NCBI GenBank assembly: GCA_900553135.1
Contig: USCO01000075.1
Coordinates: 1-10,273, forward strand
From: an uncultured Eubacteriales bacterium
GTDB taxonomy: Bacteria > Bacillota > Clostridia > Oscillospirales > Oscillospiraceae
Length of the DNA: 10,273 nt
Reading direction: 5' to 3'
Each line of letters opens with the position of its first letter. The first letter of the stretch is position 1. Both the position numbers and the translations under genes were made by a program. Positions 1-6,837 of this stretch are shown here, one piece after another. The notes under the pieces were generated by a model that was not told the DNA's origin, ran no database searches, and worked only from the letters and a program-made list of their open reading frames with translations.

Positions 1-1331
1 AAAGAGGCCGAGCCGTTGAACACGGGGGTCACAAAGGTGTCCTCGGTGTGGTCCAGCAGCAGCTGGGTAGCCTGGATCTTCACGTCGTAGTAGGTGTCGT
101 CGTCCTCCCCTGCCCGGGACAGATAGTCCTGATACTCCGGGGCCTGCTGGGCCTTGGAGGTAACAGGGACGTATCCTTCGGTCTGGGCATAGGGGATCTG
201 CACCTCATTGGTAAGCAGGTACTGGGTGAACAGCCAGGAGGCCAGCACTTCCTGGGGGTCCTCCTTGTTGAAGATACAGATAGAGGGTCCCTGAGAAATC
301 ATCTGGGGCTGCTCCGGGTCGGCCTGGGGAATGGGCATCACCGCCGTCTCAAAGTCCACAAAGGCGTCGGGGCTGATATCGGAGAGAGGTGCCTCGGCGC
401 CCATCCAGGTGGCTCCGGCGGTGGAGTCGATGGCAAAGATACACTGCCCCGCGTTGAGGAAGTTGGCGGGGTAGCCGGAGATCTTAAAGGTGGAGAAGGC
501 TCCCGTCTCCACATGCTGGGCGATGGTGCGCAGAATGTCCTTGGTGTCGTCGTTGAAAAGCTGGATCTCTCCCCCGTCGGTGGAATAGCCGCCCCCTGTC
601 TGCTTTAGCATCTGGATCATCATATTGTCGGTGGACTTGTAGATGAAGGGGATCATCACGTTCTGCCCATTCACCGCGTAGGTCCCGTCGGCGTTCTTCT
701 GGGTGGCCGCTTCGGAGACCTCCCAAATAAAGTCCCAGGTCAGGGTGTCGGGCAGGGTGTAGCCCAGCTTCTCCACATAGGTCTTGTTGATGTAGCATGC
801 CTCGGTGGAGCGCATATAGGGCACGGCGTAGTAGCGTCCCCCCAGCTGGCACTCCTCCAGAAACTGGGGGATGATCTCCTCTTGGGTGGGAGCGTCAAAC
901 TTTACCTCGCTGCCCCCAAGGCCGTACTCTGGATCGGCAAACAGTTCGTCCAGAGGGATCACCACGTTTTCTCCCGTGAGATAGGTGGCGATATGGTCGG
1001 GATAGGTGATGCACACGTTGGGGGTGGTATCGGTGGCGATGTTGGTGATGACATCGTTATAGATCTTCCCGTAGTCGGTGTAGAGGCGCAGGTTTACCGT
1101 AATATTGGGATAGAGCTTCTGAAACTCTTCAATGGCCTGCTTATAGATGTCGGTCTGACGCTTGTTGGTGTCGTTTTTCGCCCAGAAGGTGATCTCATAG
1201 CTGCGGCTCTCGTCAAAGGCTTCGGGCACGGCAAAGTCCACGCTCTCCCGGGAGCCGTGGCACCCGGCCAGACTTCCCAGAGTCAGGGCGCCCAGGGTCA
1301 GCAGGGCCAGGCCTTTTGTTTTCCAATTCAT
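1..1331 (-). CDS. Sugar-type ABC transporter substrate-binding lipoprotein (partial, C-terminus outside window)
   Basis: This is an extracellular solute-binding protein of the CUT1 (sugar / glycerol-3-phosphate) class; 443 codons are in the window and the 3' end lies beyond base 1. The N-terminus MNWKTKGLALLTLGALTLGS is a lipoprotein signal peptide with lipobox L21-A-G-C24, so the mature protein should be lipid-anchored outside the membrane. The body has features typical of UgpB/MalE-like proteins: EITFWAKN near residue 45, IYNDVITNIATDTTPNV near 90-105, a YYAVPYMRSTEACYINK stretch, and late GPSICIFNKEDPQEVLASW. The ATG at 1331 overlaps the stop of the upstream permease as ATGA; GGGGAGG nine bases before it serves as ribosome binding site. 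It is the last visible gene of a gapless operon with two sugar-type permeases. The substrate cannot be read from the sequence; a glycerol-3-phosphate or oligosaccharide ligand is only a family-level guess. Confidence 0.9.
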   Translation of the reverse strand, partial: MNWKTKGLALLTLGALTLGSLAGCHGSRESVDFAVPEAFDESRSYEITFWAKNDTNKRQTDIYKQAIEEFQKLYPNITVNLRLYTDYGKIYNDVITNIATDTTPNVCITYPDHIATYLTGENVVIPLDELFADPEYGLGGSEVKFDAPTQEEIIPQFLEECQLGGRYYAVPYMRSTEACYINKTYVEKLGYTLPDTLTWDFIWEVSEAATQKNADGTYAVNGQNVMIPFIYKSTDNMMIQMLKQTGGGYSTDGGEIQLFNDDTKDILRTIAQHVETGAFSTFKISGYPANFLNAGQCIFAIDSTAGATWMGAEAPLSDISPDAFVDFETAVMPIPQADPEQPQMISQGPSICIFNKEDPQEVLASWLFTQYLLTNEVQIPYAQTEGYVPVTSKAQQAPEYQDYLSRAGEDDDTYYDVKIQATQLLLDHTEDTFVTPVFNGSAS

Positions 1332-2203
1332 CCTTTCAGCCCTCCCCGGGACACGCCCGCCATGATCTTCTTCCGGAACACAAAAAACAGCAGAATGAGG
1401 GGCACGGAGATGACCACCACCGCCGCCATCATGGCCGGAATGTTCTCCCGGCCAAAGCCGTTTTCCCGGATCTCCTGGATGCCGTTGGACACCAGGTAAT
1501 AAGCCGGGTCGTCGGTGATGAGCCGGGGCCACACGTAGGAGTTCCAGCACTCGATGATCTTCAAAATCATGATGGTGACCAGAGTGGGCCGGCAGATGGG
1601 CAGCATCACTTTCCACAGGTACTTCAAATCGGAGGTCCCGTCCACCTTGGCCGCCCGGTACAGCTCGTCGGGCACCTGCTCAAAGTTTTCCTTCAGCAGG
1701 TAGATGTAAAACACCGACGTTACCGAGGGCAGAATCAGCCCCAGGAAGGTGTTGCGCAGCTCCAGGCCGGTAATGGTGGCGTAGTTGGTGATGACCACCA
1801 GCTCGCTGGGAATCATCATCAGGGACAAAAACAGGGTAAACAGCAGGTTTTTTCCCCGAAACTCCATGCGGGCAAAGGCATAGGCCGACAGGGTGATGAC
1901 CACCATCATAATGGCGGTGGTGGCCAGGGCAAAAAACACCGTATTGGCCAGGTACTGCCCCAGGGGCACGGCGGTAAAGGCATCTTTGTAGTTTTGCATG
2001 GTGGGCGACAGGGTAAAGAAGGTGGGGATATGCTCGGCGTTGTAGGTGCCGTAGTCCTTCACCGAGGTGAGCAGCATCCAGTAGAAGGGAAACAGCACCA
2101 CCACCGCCCACACCGCCAACAGCAGGTAGACGGCTGCGCGCAGCACCCGGCTTCTTCTCTTGGCCCGGCGCTGTGCCCGTTCAAATTCTAAAATTGGATC
2201 CAT
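1328..2203 (-). CDS. Sugar-type ABC transporter permease, UgpE/MalG-like
   Basis: A 291-residue inner-membrane permease of the MalG/UgpE side of the CUT1 family. It has a basic N-terminal tail (RRAKRRSR), a first membrane segment at about residues 22-47, and several further hydrophobic segments. The EAA loop that docks onto the ATPase is at about 180-206 (LYRAAKVDGTSDLKYLWKVM, then LPICRP). The C-terminal RKKIMAGVSRGGLKG is the usual MalG/UgpE ending. Length is normal for the family. The ATG at 2203 is preceded by AGGAGGTG at a 5-base spacing, and only 12 bases separate it from the preceding permease, so both are translated from one transcript. It should pair with the 2216-3103 permease to form the channel fed by the 1-1331 binding protein. 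Confidence 0.93.
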   Translation of the reverse strand: MDPILEFERAQRRAKRRSRVLRAAVYLLLAVWAVVVLFPFYWMLLTSVKDYGTYNAEHIPTFFTLSPTMQNYKDAFTAVPLGQYLANTVFFALATTAIMMVVITLSAYAFARMEFRGKNLLFTLFLSLMMIPSELVVITNYATITGLELRNTFLGLILPSVTSVFYIYLLKENFEQVPDELYRAAKVDGTSDLKYLWKVMLPICRPTLVTIMILKIIECWNSYVWPRLITDDPAYYLVSNGIQEIRENGFGRENIPAMMAAVVVISVPLILLFFVFRKKIMAGVSRGGLKG

Positions 2204-2215
2204 ACCAGCACCTCC

Positions 2216-3103
2216 TCAGTAGTGAATATGCTTTTTGCTGGCCAGGAGGTTGATGCAGGTGATGGTCAGCACGATGGCAAACAGGATGATGGCGGCCGCC
2301 GAGGCGTAGGAGGGGAAGCCGCCGCTGTCGCCGTAGAGCATGTCATAGACATAGCCCACGATGGTGTTCATCCCCGCCGCGTTCAGGTCGGTGCCGAAGA
2401 TGGCCACCGCGTCGCTGTAAGCCTTGAAGGCCCCGATAAAACCGGTGATGACCAGGTAGAACACCATGGGCGAGATCATGGGCAGGGTGATGCGGAAGAA
2501 AATACGGGTCTTGGAGGTACCGTCCACCCGGGCCGCCTTGTAGTAGTCCTGATTCACCGAGGCCAAGGCGCTGGTGAGGATGAGGATCTTAAAGGGCATG
2601 ACCACCCACACGGTGTAAAAGCACAGCACGAACATCTTGGCCCAGTAGGGGCCGTCGATAAAGTCGATGCTGGAGCCCCCGAACCAGCTGATGACCAGAT
2701 TCACCAGGCCGTCGGTATACTCCGTCTTTTGAAACAGGATCATGAACACCAGACCCACCGCCAACGTGTTGGTCACATAGGGCAGAAAATAGATGGTCTG
2801 AAACAGGTCCCGCAGGCGCTGAATGGAGCTGAGGGCCAGGGAAATGACCAGGGCCAGGCCGGTGGAGATGGGCACGGTGACGATGACCAGCAGGAAGGTA
2901 TTTTTTACCGCCTGCAAAAAGTAGGGGTCGTGGAGCACGTAGGAATAGTTGTAGCCGCCTACGCCGAAGTAGGTCTGGGAGGCAAAGTTGTACCCCTCCT
3001 CCACCGAGTAGACAAACACGTCGATGAGGGGATACACCAGAAAAGCCCCCAGAAACAGCAGGGCGGGCAGCAGGTAGAGCCAGGCTTTTCGTTGCTGTGT
3101 CAT
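2216..3103 (-). CDS. Sugar-type ABC transporter permease, UgpA/MalF-like
   Basis: A 295-residue permease of the UgpA/MalF side of the CUT1 family. It starts MTQQRKAWLYLLPALLFLGA, the usual cytoplasmic tail plus first membrane helix, and has about six hydrophobic segments. The EAA coupling loop is at about residues 187-212 (YYKAARVDGTSKTRIFFRIT, then LPMISP). The ATG at 3103 overlaps the stop of the ATPase gene (ATGA), with GGAGG five bases upstream, which suggests translational coupling to the ATPase. With the neighbouring UgpE-like permease it would form the membrane heterodimer. Its original partner ATPase was presumably the MalK-like half of the preceding gene, so the present ATPase may not dock properly (see findings). 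Confidence 0.93.
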   Translation of the reverse strand: MTQQRKAWLYLLPALLFLGAFLVYPLIDVFVYSVEEGYNFASQTYFGVGGYNYSYVLHDPYFLQAVKNTFLLVIVTVPISTGLALVISLALSSIQRLRDLFQTIYFLPYVTNTLAVGLVFMILFQKTEYTDGLVNLVISWFGGSSIDFIDGPYWAKMFVLCFYTVWVVMPFKILILTSALASVNQDYYKAARVDGTSKTRIFFRITLPMISPMVFYLVITGFIGAFKAYSDAVAIFGTDLNAAGMNTIVGYVYDMLYGDSGGFPSYASAAAIILFAIVLTITCINLLASKKHIHY

Positions 3104-4176
3104 AGCGCCCTCCTGATCCGCTCTCCCGTGTGGGGACGGAAGAGAAATACCTTTTCCGGCTTCAGGTCAAAGCGTACGGTCTCTCCCCCCTGGTCCACCT
3201 GGGTCCCGGCAGAGAGAATGGCCCGCAATACCGGGGCCTGACAAGCGGGATGGCTTGCCACCACGCTCACGTCCCGGCCCATGACCTCCACCCCGCTGAG
3301 GGCACAGGAAAGGGCTCCGTCCTCCCGGGGCAGGAAGCCCTCGGGGCGGATGCCCACGGTCACTTCCTGGTCGGCCACGCCGGGCACAGGCAGCACCGCG
3401 GCATCGCCCAGATAGAGCATACCGCCCTGGACCCGGCCGTCAAAGACATTGATGGGAGGGGTGCCCAGGAACTTGGCCACAAAGAGGTTTTCGGGGTCGT
3501 CGTAGACCTGCTGGGGCTGGCCAATCTGCTGCAAAACCCCCTCCTTCATCACCACGATGCGGTCGGAGATGCTCATGGCCTCCTCCTGGTCGTGGGTGAC
3601 AAACACGGTGGTGATGCCGGTGGCCCGCTGGATCTTGCGGATCTCCTCCCGGGTCTGGAGCCGCAGCCGGGCGTCCAGGTTGGAGAGGGGCTCGTCCAGC
3701 AGCAGGACGGGGGCGTCCTGGACCACCACCCGGGCCAGCTGCACCAGCTGGCGCTGCCCTTGGCTCAGGACAGAGCAGTCCTGGTCCAGCAGGTGCTCCA
3801 CCCCAAATTCCCGGGCGGCCTGGTGGACCAGCTGCCGGCTGCGGGCCCCTCCGGGACGCAGGGGGCTCTCCCAGGGGTAGCGGCCCATCTCGATGATCTC
3901 CTCCGCCCGCAGGCCGGAGGAGGGGGCGATGACCTGGGGAAGCAGAGCCATGTGCCGGGCCCGCTGGCGGGCGGAGAGGGGCAGACAGTCCCGGCCCTGG
4001 ATGAGCACCTGGCCCTGGGACACCTTGGCGCTGCCCGTCAGGGCCCGCAGCAGGGTGGATTTGCCGCTGCCGTTGCGGCCCAGAATGGCGGCCAGCTCCC
4101 CCTGGGCCACCGAGAAGGAGACCCCCTGGAGCACCGGGGAGGAATAGCCTGCCCAGAGTCCTTTGACCTCAAGCAT
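3100..4176 (-). CDS. Chimeric ABC transporter ATPase: FecE-like N-terminal half, MalK/UgpC-like C-terminal half
   Basis: A 358-residue ABC ATPase with all motifs of a working nucleotide-binding domain: Walker A GRNGSGKST at 33-41, Q-loop Q81, signature LSQGQ at 137-141, Walker B LLLDE at 158-162, D-loop SNLD at 165-168 and H-switch H195. The two halves resemble different families. Residues 1 to about 160 (GRDCLPLSARQRARHMALLP, EEIIEMGRYPW, LSQGQRQLVQLARVVVQDAP) look like iron-complex FecE/FhuC-type ATPases. From DEPLSNLDARLRLQTREEIR onward (TTVFVTHDQEEAMSISDRIV, QVYDDPENLFVAKFLGTPPIN) it is MalK/UgpC-like, ending in a TOBE-type regulatory domain at about 240-358 (VGIRPEGF). A normal FecE would be about 250-260 residues with no TOBE domain. 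The ATG at 4176 follows AAAGGAGG and overlaps the FecCD-type permease by 8 bases; the stop overlaps the UgpA-like permease. Family assignment of each half is from memory of conserved motifs, not a search. Confidence 0.88.
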   Translation of the reverse strand: MLEVKGLWAGYSSPVLQGVSFSVAQGELAAILGRNGSGKSTLLRALTGSAKVSQGQVLIQGRDCLPLSARQRARHMALLPQVIAPSSGLRAEEIIEMGRYPWESPLRPGGARSRQLVHQAAREFGVEHLLDQDCSVLSQGQRQLVQLARVVVQDAPVLLLDEPLSNLDARLRLQTREEIRKIQRATGITTVFVTHDQEEAMSISDRIVVMKEGVLQQIGQPQQVYDDPENLFVAKFLGTPPINVFDGRVQGGMLYLGDAAVLPVPGVADQEVTVGIRPEGFLPREDGALSCALSGVEVMGRDVSVVASHPACQAPVLRAILSAGTQVDQGGETVRFDLKPEKVFLFRPHTGERIRRAL

Positions 4177-5164
4177 CGCGCTCCTCCTTTCTCCGGCACA
4201 GCAGGACCCCCAGCACGGGGACGGCCAGCAGCACGGTAAAAATGCTCAGGGGCAGGGTGAAGATGCGGGCGGGCAGGTCGGCGGCCAGCAGGATGGCACC
4301 GCCTACCAGAGCGCACAGGAAGAGGTAAGGCCCGCCCCGGCGGCCCAGCAGCAGGTGGGCGATGTGGGGGGCCACCAGACCCACAAAGGCGATGGCGCCC
4401 GTCACCGATACCACGGCGGCCACCATCAGGGTGGTGACGGACAGGAGAATGGCACGCCACACCGCCGGGTCCAGTCCCATGCTCCGGGCGCTCTCCTCAC
4501 CCAGAGAGAGCATGGCGGCCTGACGGCGCACCAGCAATAAAACGGCGGAGCACAGCACCACCGCCAGAGCGGGGATAGGCAACTTGTCCGCCGTCATGGA
4601 GGAGAGACTGCCCATGGTCCACACCTCGATGGCGGCCAGTTCTCGCTCCGGGTCGGCCATGACCTTCAGGGTCATGAGCCCCGCTTCAGCCAGGGAGGAG
4701 ACGATGACGCCCGCCAGCACATAGCTGCCCGTGCGTTCCAGCCGGGCGGCTCCCACCAGCAGCAGTACCAGGACCAGAGAGACCATGCCCAGCAAAAAGG
4801 AGCCGGTCATGATCTGCAATCGGGTGCCCGCCCCCAGCACAATGGCGCAGGCGGTGCCCAGGGAGGCACCGGAGGCCACGCCGGTGAGGTCGGGGGAGGC
4901 CAGGGGGTTGCGGAACACGGTTTGATAGACTCCGCCCGCCATACCCAGCGCCCAGCCGGACAGCAGCCCCATGCACATGCGGGGCAGGCGCAGCTGCCAA
5001 AAGACCTGGGCCTCCATGGAACCCTCCATGCCCCCGGACAGGATGGAGAGAATCTGAGAAAGGGAAAGGGGAAAGCTTCCCACGAGAAGAGAAGCCACCC
5101 CCAACCCTCCCACCAGGAGGAGACAGGCCGCCACGGCGGCCCGGTCACGGGTGTTCTTCTTCAT
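4169..5164 (-). CDS. Iron-complex (FecCD-type) ABC transporter permease
   Basis: A 331-residue, strongly hydrophobic permease of the FecCD/BtuC family, which moves ferric siderophores, heme or cobalamin across the membrane, usually as a homodimer. Family marks include RLPRMCMGLLSGWALGMAGG near residue 59, QTVFRNPLASPDLTGVASGA following it, and GAIAFVGLVAPHIAHLLLGR in the last third. Length is close to the usual 330-350. I place the start at the ATG at 5164, giving MKKNTRDRAAV, because AAAGGGGA sits about 7 bases before it; an in-frame TTG at 5188 would place that site inside the gene. It begins 33 bases after the binding-protein stop and overlaps the next ATPase gene by 8 bases. That link points to a FecE-type ATPase as its original partner, matching the first half of the chimera. 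The exact ligand is unknown. Confidence 0.92.
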   Translation of the reverse strand: MKKNTRDRAAVAACLLLVGGLGVASLLVGSFPLSLSQILSILSGGMEGSMEAQVFWQLRLPRMCMGLLSGWALGMAGGVYQTVFRNPLASPDLTGVASGASLGTACAIVLGAGTRLQIMTGSFLLGMVSLVLVLLLVGAARLERTGSYVLAGVIVSSLAEAGLMTLKVMADPERELAAIEVWTMGSLSSMTADKLPIPALAVVLCSAVLLLVRRQAAMLSLGEESARSMGLDPAVWRAILLSVTTLMVAAVVSVTGAIAFVGLVAPHIAHLLLGRRGGPYLFLCALVGGAILLAADLPARIFTLPLSIFTVLLAVPVLGVLLCRRKEERDA

Positions 5165-5197
5165 GGAGCTTTCCCCTTTCTGGATCAAAAACGGTGG

Positions 5198-6252
5198 TTA
5201 CTTGGTGATGAGGGAGGCGTCGAGCTCAAAGCCGTAGAAGGTCTGGTAGAAGTTCTGGGCGTCGGCGACGAAGTCCTCAAAGGCGTAGGCGTCGGGATGC
5301 AGCACGCTGGTGAGCCACATGGTGCCCAGAATACCGGAGGGAATGGGGGAGTCCCACTCCTCGATGCCGGTGGGCATCTGGTAGACCTTGCCGTCGGCCA
5401 CAGCGGGCACGGCGGCCAGCTGGGGATCGGACAGCACGTCCTGGGCGGTGTACTCGGCGGCGGCGGGGATCACGATGACCTGGGGCGCCATGACCAGAAT
5501 GTCCTCGTAGGACACCTCGGTCCAGTAGTCCCCATCCAGATGGGCGGCGGCATTGATGCCTCCGGCGATGTCGATGAGGGAACTCTGATACATGGCGGCG
5601 GGAGCGGTAGACATGTAGGAGGAGTTGCTGCCCATGTAGACCACGGGCTTCTCAGCATCCTGGGTCAGCTGGGTCATGCGGTCCATCTGCTCCTGGTAGT
5701 AGTCGGTGAGCTGCTTGGCCCGGTCCTCCACACCAAGAGCGGTGCCCAGAAGCTGGAGCATCTCCACCAGCTCCTGATGGCTCTCAGGGTTGACCACCAG
5801 GACAGGGATGCCCAGCTGGGTCAGGGCGTCGGTGTAGTCGCTGAGCTTCTGGGGCAGGATGACCAACTCAGGCTTCAGGGCGGCCACAGCCTCCACATCC
5901 AGCTCCTTCAGGGTGCCCACGGCGGTCTTTTCCAGCAGCTCAGGGGCGGCCATCTGGTAGATGGGGCGGGAGTCCGCCTTCTTCTCCAGGCCGACCACCC
6001 GGTCCTGAACGCCCAGGGCGATGGTGGCATAGGTGGTGATGTAGTAGCAGCTGACAACGGTCTGGGCGGGATGGTCCAGAACCACCTCACGACCGGCCTG
6101 GTCGTGAGGACGATCTGGCTGTCCTGCTGGCTGGCGCTGCCGTTTCCGCTGGAAGAGACGGAGGAACCGCCTCCGGCGCAGGACACGCAGGACAGGGCCA
6201 GAATCAGGGCCAGGACCAGAGCTGCCGCGCGGGTGAAAAATCCGTGCTTCAA
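5198..6252 (-). pseudogene. Iron-complex (FecB/FepB-type) binding lipoprotein, broken by a one-base frameshift
   Basis: The gene encodes a periplasmic-binding-protein-2 type lipoprotein that should hand a metal complex to the FecCD-type permease. Translation starts at a TTG at 6252 (AAGGAG nine bases upstream), giving MKHGFFTRAAALVLALILAL, a signal peptide with SCVSC near residues 21-25 for lipid attachment, then a Ser/Gly-rich linker. The frame then reads QIVLTTRPVVRW and continues only to a stop near 5908. The mature domain (DQAGREVVLDHPAQTVVSCY, ATIALGVQDRVVGLEKK, LKPELVILP, ending FELDASLITK) is in another frame. Adding one G on the coding strand between ACG and ACC (about 6102-6104) restores the family-typical VLTDQAGREVVLDHP and a protein of about 351 residues, the usual size. 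An ORF opening at the GTG at 6262 has a nonsense N-terminus without a signal peptide. A sequencing error at the hairpin is the alternative to a true mutation. Confidence 0.85.
6085..6109. repeat. Perfect 10-bp inverted repeat with 5-base loop at the frameshift
   Basis: Left arm CCTCACGACC (6085-6094), loop GGCCT, right arm GGTCGTGAGG (6100-6109). It lies inside the binding-protein gene exactly where the reading frame breaks. Restoring the frame puts one extra base in the right arm, which would make the repeat imperfect. Confidence 0.9.
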
Positions 6253-6297
6253 TCTCAGTCACTCCTTAAATATAATCAGGTTCAATAGCCAAAGGAC

Positions 6298-6326
6298 ATT
6301 TTAGCGGGTTTTCGAAAATTTGTCAA
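6298..6326 (-). promoter_or_regulatory. Sigma-A promoter of the iron/sugar transporter operon
   Basis: Read on the minus strand: -35 TTGACA (6321-6326), a 17-base spacer, and -10 TAAAAT (6298-6303). This is near consensus and lies about 45 bases upstream of the TTG start of the binding protein. The spacer holds the 10-bp palindrome TTTTCGAAAA (6309-6318), a possible repressor site. No clear Fur or DtxR box was recognised. With no other obvious promoter or terminator before base 1, this probably drives the whole run of six genes. Confidence 0.75.
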
Positions 6327-6340
6327 AGATTTTCCAGCTG

Positions 6341-6359
6341 AAAAGGGGCGGCCCGCCCC
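6341..6359 (-). terminator. Rho-independent terminator after csoR
   Basis: On the minus strand, GGGGCG-GGC-CGCCCC forms a 6-bp GC-only stem with a 3-base loop, followed directly by TTTT. It begins 8 bases after the csoR stop and lies just upstream of the next promoter, as expected for the end of the copper operon. The short T-run makes it a modest terminator. Confidence 0.65.
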
Positions 6360-6367
6360 AAAAGAGC

Positions 6368-6631
6368 TCAATCGGCTAATTTGTCCAGAAGGGCGGCAAG
6401 CTCCGACAGCTTCTCCTCGGGATCGCCGCTCTCCACAGCCTGGCGCACACAGCAGTTCATATGGGCTTTCAGCACCAGGCGGTTGGCTTTTTTCAGAATG
6501 GACTGGGTGGCCATAAGCTGGTTGGACACGTCGATGCAGTAGCGGTCCTCCTCCACCATCTTCAAAATGCCGTCGATCTGTCCCCGGGCGGTTTTCAGCA
6601 GCCGGGTGACCTGTTCGTGGTCCGCTTTCAT
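6368..6631 (-). CDS. csoR: CsoR-family copper-sensing transcriptional repressor
   Basis: An 87-residue all-helical repressor of the CsoR/RcnR (DUF156) family, which binds operator DNA without metal and releases it on binding Cu(I). The copper triad is complete: Cys32 (YCIDV), His57 and Cys61 (LKAHMNCCVRQA), with the 25- and 4-residue spacings of copper-type CsoR. The nickel sensor RcnR or the aldehyde sensor FrmR would show different residues. A further Cys60 sits beside the ligand. The first helix, HEQVTRLLKTARGQIDGILK, is family-typical. The ATG at 6631 overlaps the copA stop as ATGA, with GAGGTGG about 10 bases upstream. Being last in the operon it should control its own synthesis through the site at 9251-9277 (inference). 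Confidence 0.93.
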   Translation of the reverse strand: MKADHEQVTRLLKTARGQIDGILKMVEEDRYCIDVSNQLMATQSILKKANRLVLKAHMNCCVRQAVESGDPEEKLSELAALLDKLAD

Positions 6632-6837
6632 TGGATGGACACCACCTCATAGCCCGCCTGGGTCACCGCGTCCTTCAGCTCCTGGTCGGAGACGGGGGCG
6701 GCCAGGGTGACGGTGGCGCACTTGCCCTCCAGATCGGCCTTGACAGAGGACACACCGCCCAGAGCGGTGAGGGCCTTCTCCACGTGGGCCACACAGTGCT
6801 GGCACATCATGCCTTCAATGTTGATCTTCTTTTCCAT
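6628..6837 (-). CDS. copZ: Possible free CopZ copper chaperone made from an internal start in copA
   Basis: The last 69 codons of copA, from the in-frame ATG at 6837, read MEKKINIEGMMCQHCVAHVE and onward, a complete CopZ-type heavy-metal-associated domain with a CxxC copper site and the natural CopZ start and length. AAAGGAGG at 6848-6855 lies 10 bases upstream; in the long frame it encodes Lys-Gly-Gly in the linker. The cell may therefore make both the fused pump and a free cytoplasmic copper carrier from one message. Internal initiation is inferred from the ribosome binding site alone; the site could also be a relic of an earlier separate gene. Confidence 0.5.
   Translation of the reverse strand: MEKKINIEGMMCQHCVAHVEKALTALGGVSSVKADLEGKCATVTLAAPVSDQELKDAVTQAGYEVVSIQ

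Noticed and set aside
2222..4239. Two plus-strand open frames (2222-3241 and 3130-4239) opposite permease and ATPase genes
   Set aside because: Low-complexity shadow proteins with no start signals; the minus-strand frames carry all ABC motifs.
5198..6262. Taking the iron-binding protein as an intact 354-residue gene starting at GTG 6262
   Set aside because: Its N-terminus is Arg/Pro-rich with no signal peptide, whereas the other frame encodes a clear lipoprotein signal; the frame is broken, not intact.
6253..6300. Fur or DtxR box in the transporter operon leader
   Set aside because: The AT-rich stretch around TGATTATATTTAA resembles a half-site at best; the symmetry is too weak to claim.
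4922..6304. Long plus-strand open frame of 460 codons opposite the iron transporter genes
   Set aside because: His/Gly/Val-rich composition without domains, no ribosome binding site, and fully antisense to well-supported genes; a by-product of high GC at third codon positions.
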